DNA from: CAIVSN01 sp040383945 | Lineage (GTDB): Bacteria; Patescibacteriota; Gracilibacteria; BD1-5; UBA2023 | Direction: 5' to 3' | Length of the DNA stretch: 10,049 nt | Assembly (NCBI GenBank): GCA_040383945.1 | Contig: JBEICN010000038.1 | Span: 1 to 10,049, forward strand | Part shown: positions 7,734 to 10,049 of the stretch, one piece after another | Layout: each line of letters opens with the position of its first letter | Numbering within the stretch: the stretch's first letter is position 1 | Notes under the pieces: generated by a model | What the model was told of the DNA's origin: nothing | What the model saw: the letters and a program-made list of their open reading frames with translations, nothing else | Databases searched by the model: none | Program-made: the position numbers and the translations under genes

Positions 7734-9533
7734 ATGTGCGGAATTCTCTGAGCCGTAACCCGGAAAAAACAGGATAATTTCTTTGAGAAATTCAAATCCT
7801 CGCTCAAAAAATTGGACACGCGCGGTCCAGATAGCAGCGGTATGGTCGTTGATGGCAATGTATTTCTGGGTCATACCCGTCTTGCTATCGTCGATACCAG
7901 CGTTTTTGCGAACCAACCGTTTCTCATGGGAGATTACTCAATTATTTTCAACGGTGAAATATACAACTTCCACGAGCTCAAGAAAGAACTCATTGCTCTT
8001 GGTAACAAGTTTATGACGACCTCAGATACAGAAGTACTTCTCATGAGCTATAAGCAGTGGGGCGAAGCCTGCGTACAGCATATAGACGGGATGTGGTCAT
8101 TTTGTATCCATGACAAGGTTGCGAATAAACTGTTTCTCTCACGCGATAAGATTTGAGAAAAACCGATGCTTTATTGTCAGGGCAATAATATCTTCGTTTT
8201 CGGATCAGAAATCCACGCAATCATCGAGCATCTGAAACCTAAGGAAATCAAGCCGAACTATCTGGCGCTTTCAAACTTCGACCTATATAATTTTCGACAT
8301 ATCCCCTCTCCGCTCACAGCATTTGAGAACATATTTAAGCTTGAGCCAGGGTATAATTTGATTTTCGATCTCGAGAGCTTTTCCTTCAAGAAATATAAAT
8401 ACTTTCAAGTAAAGAAAGTAGATATTGAAGCTGATCCTGTAGCTCAATTCGATATAATTTTGCAGCGATCAGTAGCGCAGACGTGCTACGCAGACGTGCC
8501 AGTGGGGATTTTTCTCTCTGGAGGAATCGACTCTTCGCTGATAGCCTCTGTAATGAAGAATCGCAATATTGTAGCTTATTCTCTGGGATACGACGAAGAG
8601 GATCCTGAAATCGTCCGTGCTGAAGCTATCGCCAAACGCCTCGGACTCAAGAATAAGAAAATATTTTTCAAGGAATACCTCGAAAAAGTCGACATTATTG
8701 AGGTTATCGAACGAGTAATCATTCAGTATGGCGAGCCTATCAACCTTATGCAAATTATTTATGCAGATATCATTCTCAAAGAAATGAAAAAGGACGGTAT
8801 CAAGGTAGCAGTTGGAGGGAATGGTGCAGATGAGCTATTCTACGGATATAATGGTATGAATCTCCTTTCGAGGATCAGCGACGTTAAGAAATTTCTTGAT
8901 ATAATCCAAATCGGCAAGATACTCCCAAATCACAAGTTCAAGGAAATACTCTACCGGTATAGTTTTATCAAAAACCCCTGCATTCGATCGGAATACAAGC
9001 AATTTCTCTATGGGCCATACCTTGAGGAATACGCTTCCGAAATCCCTTCGGGCGACCTCATCGACGTGTTTTCCTGGATTGGGCTCCGAATCGAGAACGA
9101 ACATTCCATAACGATTGTGAACGATATCGCGGGCTCAATCAACGGGATGGAAGTCCGAACTCCATTTTTAAACCGCGACGTCATAAACTTCTCCTGCAGT
9201 CTCCCGTCCACCGAGAAAATAGTCTCCTATACCGACCCGACCTACAACAAGCGAATTCTCAAAAAAACACTAGAAAAATACTTACCAAATGAACTCATCT
9301 ACTACAAGAAGATGGGATTCGGATACGGCATCGACAGTACCAAGATTATTCTTGCTAACCCGAAAGCAGAATATTACCTACTCGTCGTTTCCAAATACCT
9401 GAAACACTATGATCACCTAGAAATCGCTAAACTATATGAAGCCTACAAATCGGGCAAGAAAATTAACGTCTGATTGCTTATAGGAGTCATCTTGACGGGT
9501 ATATGGTACGATAAATTCATAATAGGCAGATAA
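7734..9533 (+). CDS. asnB: AsnB-like glutamine-dependent asparagine synthetase/amidotransferase
   Basis: A 599-residue class II glutamine amidotransferase fused to an asparagine-synthetase domain. The start is fixed by MCGI: Cys2 is the glutaminase nucleophile. RGPDSSG (30-36), GHTRLAIVD (46-54), FNGEIYN (72-78) and SDTE (97-100) complete that domain. The synthetase half has the ATP-pyrophosphatase loop LSGGIDSS (261-268), VGGNGADELFYGY (360-372), NGMEVRTPFL (471-480; then Asn where Asp is common) and KKMGFGYGID. TGA codons encode Gly6, Gly141 (RDKIGEKP, usually RDxxGxKPLY) and Gly580. Reading through the last restores a tail with LxxxWYDKF spacing like the normal AsnB C-terminus. The textbook reaction is ATP-dependent conversion of aspartate to asparagine; in polysaccharide loci such proteins are suspected to amidate other carboxylates, such as uronic acids, so the real substrate is open. 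The stop is TAA; the next ATG is one base later. Confidence 0.93.
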
Positions 9534-9534
9534 T

Positions 9535-10049
9535 ATGAAAATTTATTTCCTAATTAATTCCTTGGAATGAGGCGGTGCGGAAAGAGTTACTATCAATCTT
9601 GCTGGATACCTCTCACGAGAACACGATGTCACGATAATAACGCTTAAGGACGTGAATTTTTATGAATTACCAGAACATGTGAAATACCTTCCTCTTTCAT
9701 CGGTAAAAAGTAATTTACTCATGTTTTTACTTATCCCCTATTACGCCCTCAAATTCAAGAAAATCCTGGATACAAAAGGCTTCGACACCGGGATAAGTTC
9801 CCTTGAGATCGCAAACTTCGTAAATCTTCTCGTCAATAAAAATGCTAACATAGCTTTTGAAATCAGCATTACTTTTTTCAAGGGCTTCAGTGGGTTCGTT
9901 TATAAAAAACTTATCAAACTCCTTTATCCAAGGGCTAGAAAAATTAAAGTGAACAGTCAAGAAAAACGTTATTACTTAGATGAATTCCTAGGAAAAGGTA
10001 TAGAAAAAATCGATTTAATCTATAATCCAATCGATCTACATAAGATTTA
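9535..10049 (+). CDS. GT4-family glycosyltransferase, N-terminal part (3' end outside window)
   Basis: The first 171 residues of a GT-B glycosyltransferase, cut by the window edge. It opens MKIYFLINSLEGGGAERV, the classic GT4 first strand followed by the GGGAER loop; the first of these three glycines (Gly12) is the TGA at 9568-9570. The visible part is only the acceptor-side domain, ending near VNSQEKRYYLDEFLGKGIEK and LIYNPIDL, a phrase that normally leads into the donor domain. The catalytic EX7E motif would lie past the edge, so completeness cannot be judged. It starts one base after the AsnB-like stop codon, which points to one operon. The DNA is noticeably AT-rich compared with galE. Substrates are unknown. 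Confidence 0.88.

Overview
The window reads as bacterial DNA that uses genetic code 25, in which UGA means glycine instead of stop. Under the standard code most genes here look broken by TGA. Read with UGA as Gly, nine collinear plus-strand genes appear, and each complete one ends at TAA (seven) or TAG (one). I count 21 in-frame TGA codons; several fall on near-invariant glycines, such as the MCGI start and SQSGET motif of GlmS and the PGDL motif of GalE. This code is known from the candidate phyla Gracilibacteria (BD1-5) and Absconditabacteria (SR1), both Patescibacteria/CPR. The moderate GC (about 55% in sampled galE lines, about 35-40% in many downstream lines) leans towards Gracilibacteria, but the sequence alone does not settle it.

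Layout. (1) 37-1140: GT4-type glycosyltransferase. (2) 1141-1222: gap with a plausible sigma70-type promoter. (3) 1223-3037: glmS, glucosamine-6-phosphate synthase, with eight UGA-Gly codons. (4) 3060-4067: galE, UDP-hexose 4-epimerase. (5) 4071-5237: second GT4 glycosyltransferase, without any UGA codon. (6) 5238-5307: 70-base AT-rich gap, possibly a transcription-unit boundary. (7) 5308-5913: small SAM methyltransferase. (8) 5926-7050: third glycosyltransferase. (9) 7053-7730: second SAM methyltransferase. (10) 7734-9533: AsnB-like glutamine-dependent amidotransferase/asparagine synthetase. (11) 9535 to the window end: fourth glycosyltransferase, 3' end missing. There is no stretch of 300 bases without a gene, and I saw no tRNA, rRNA, CRISPR array or insertion sequence.

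Together the genes look like part of a cell-surface glycan (exopolysaccharide or O-antigen-like) locus. GlmS makes glucosamine-6-phosphate, the entry to UDP-GlcNAc. GalE interconverts UDP-Glc/UDP-Gal and perhaps the GlcNAc/GalNAc pair. Four glycosyltransferases would build the glycan, while two methyltransferases and the AsnB-like enzyme may decorate it. No flippase, polymerase, ABC exporter or priming transferase lies in the window, so the locus probably continues beyond it. Genes are tightly packed (gaps of 1-22 bases, with two larger gaps of 82 and 70), and none has a recognisable Shine-Dalgarno sequence before its start.
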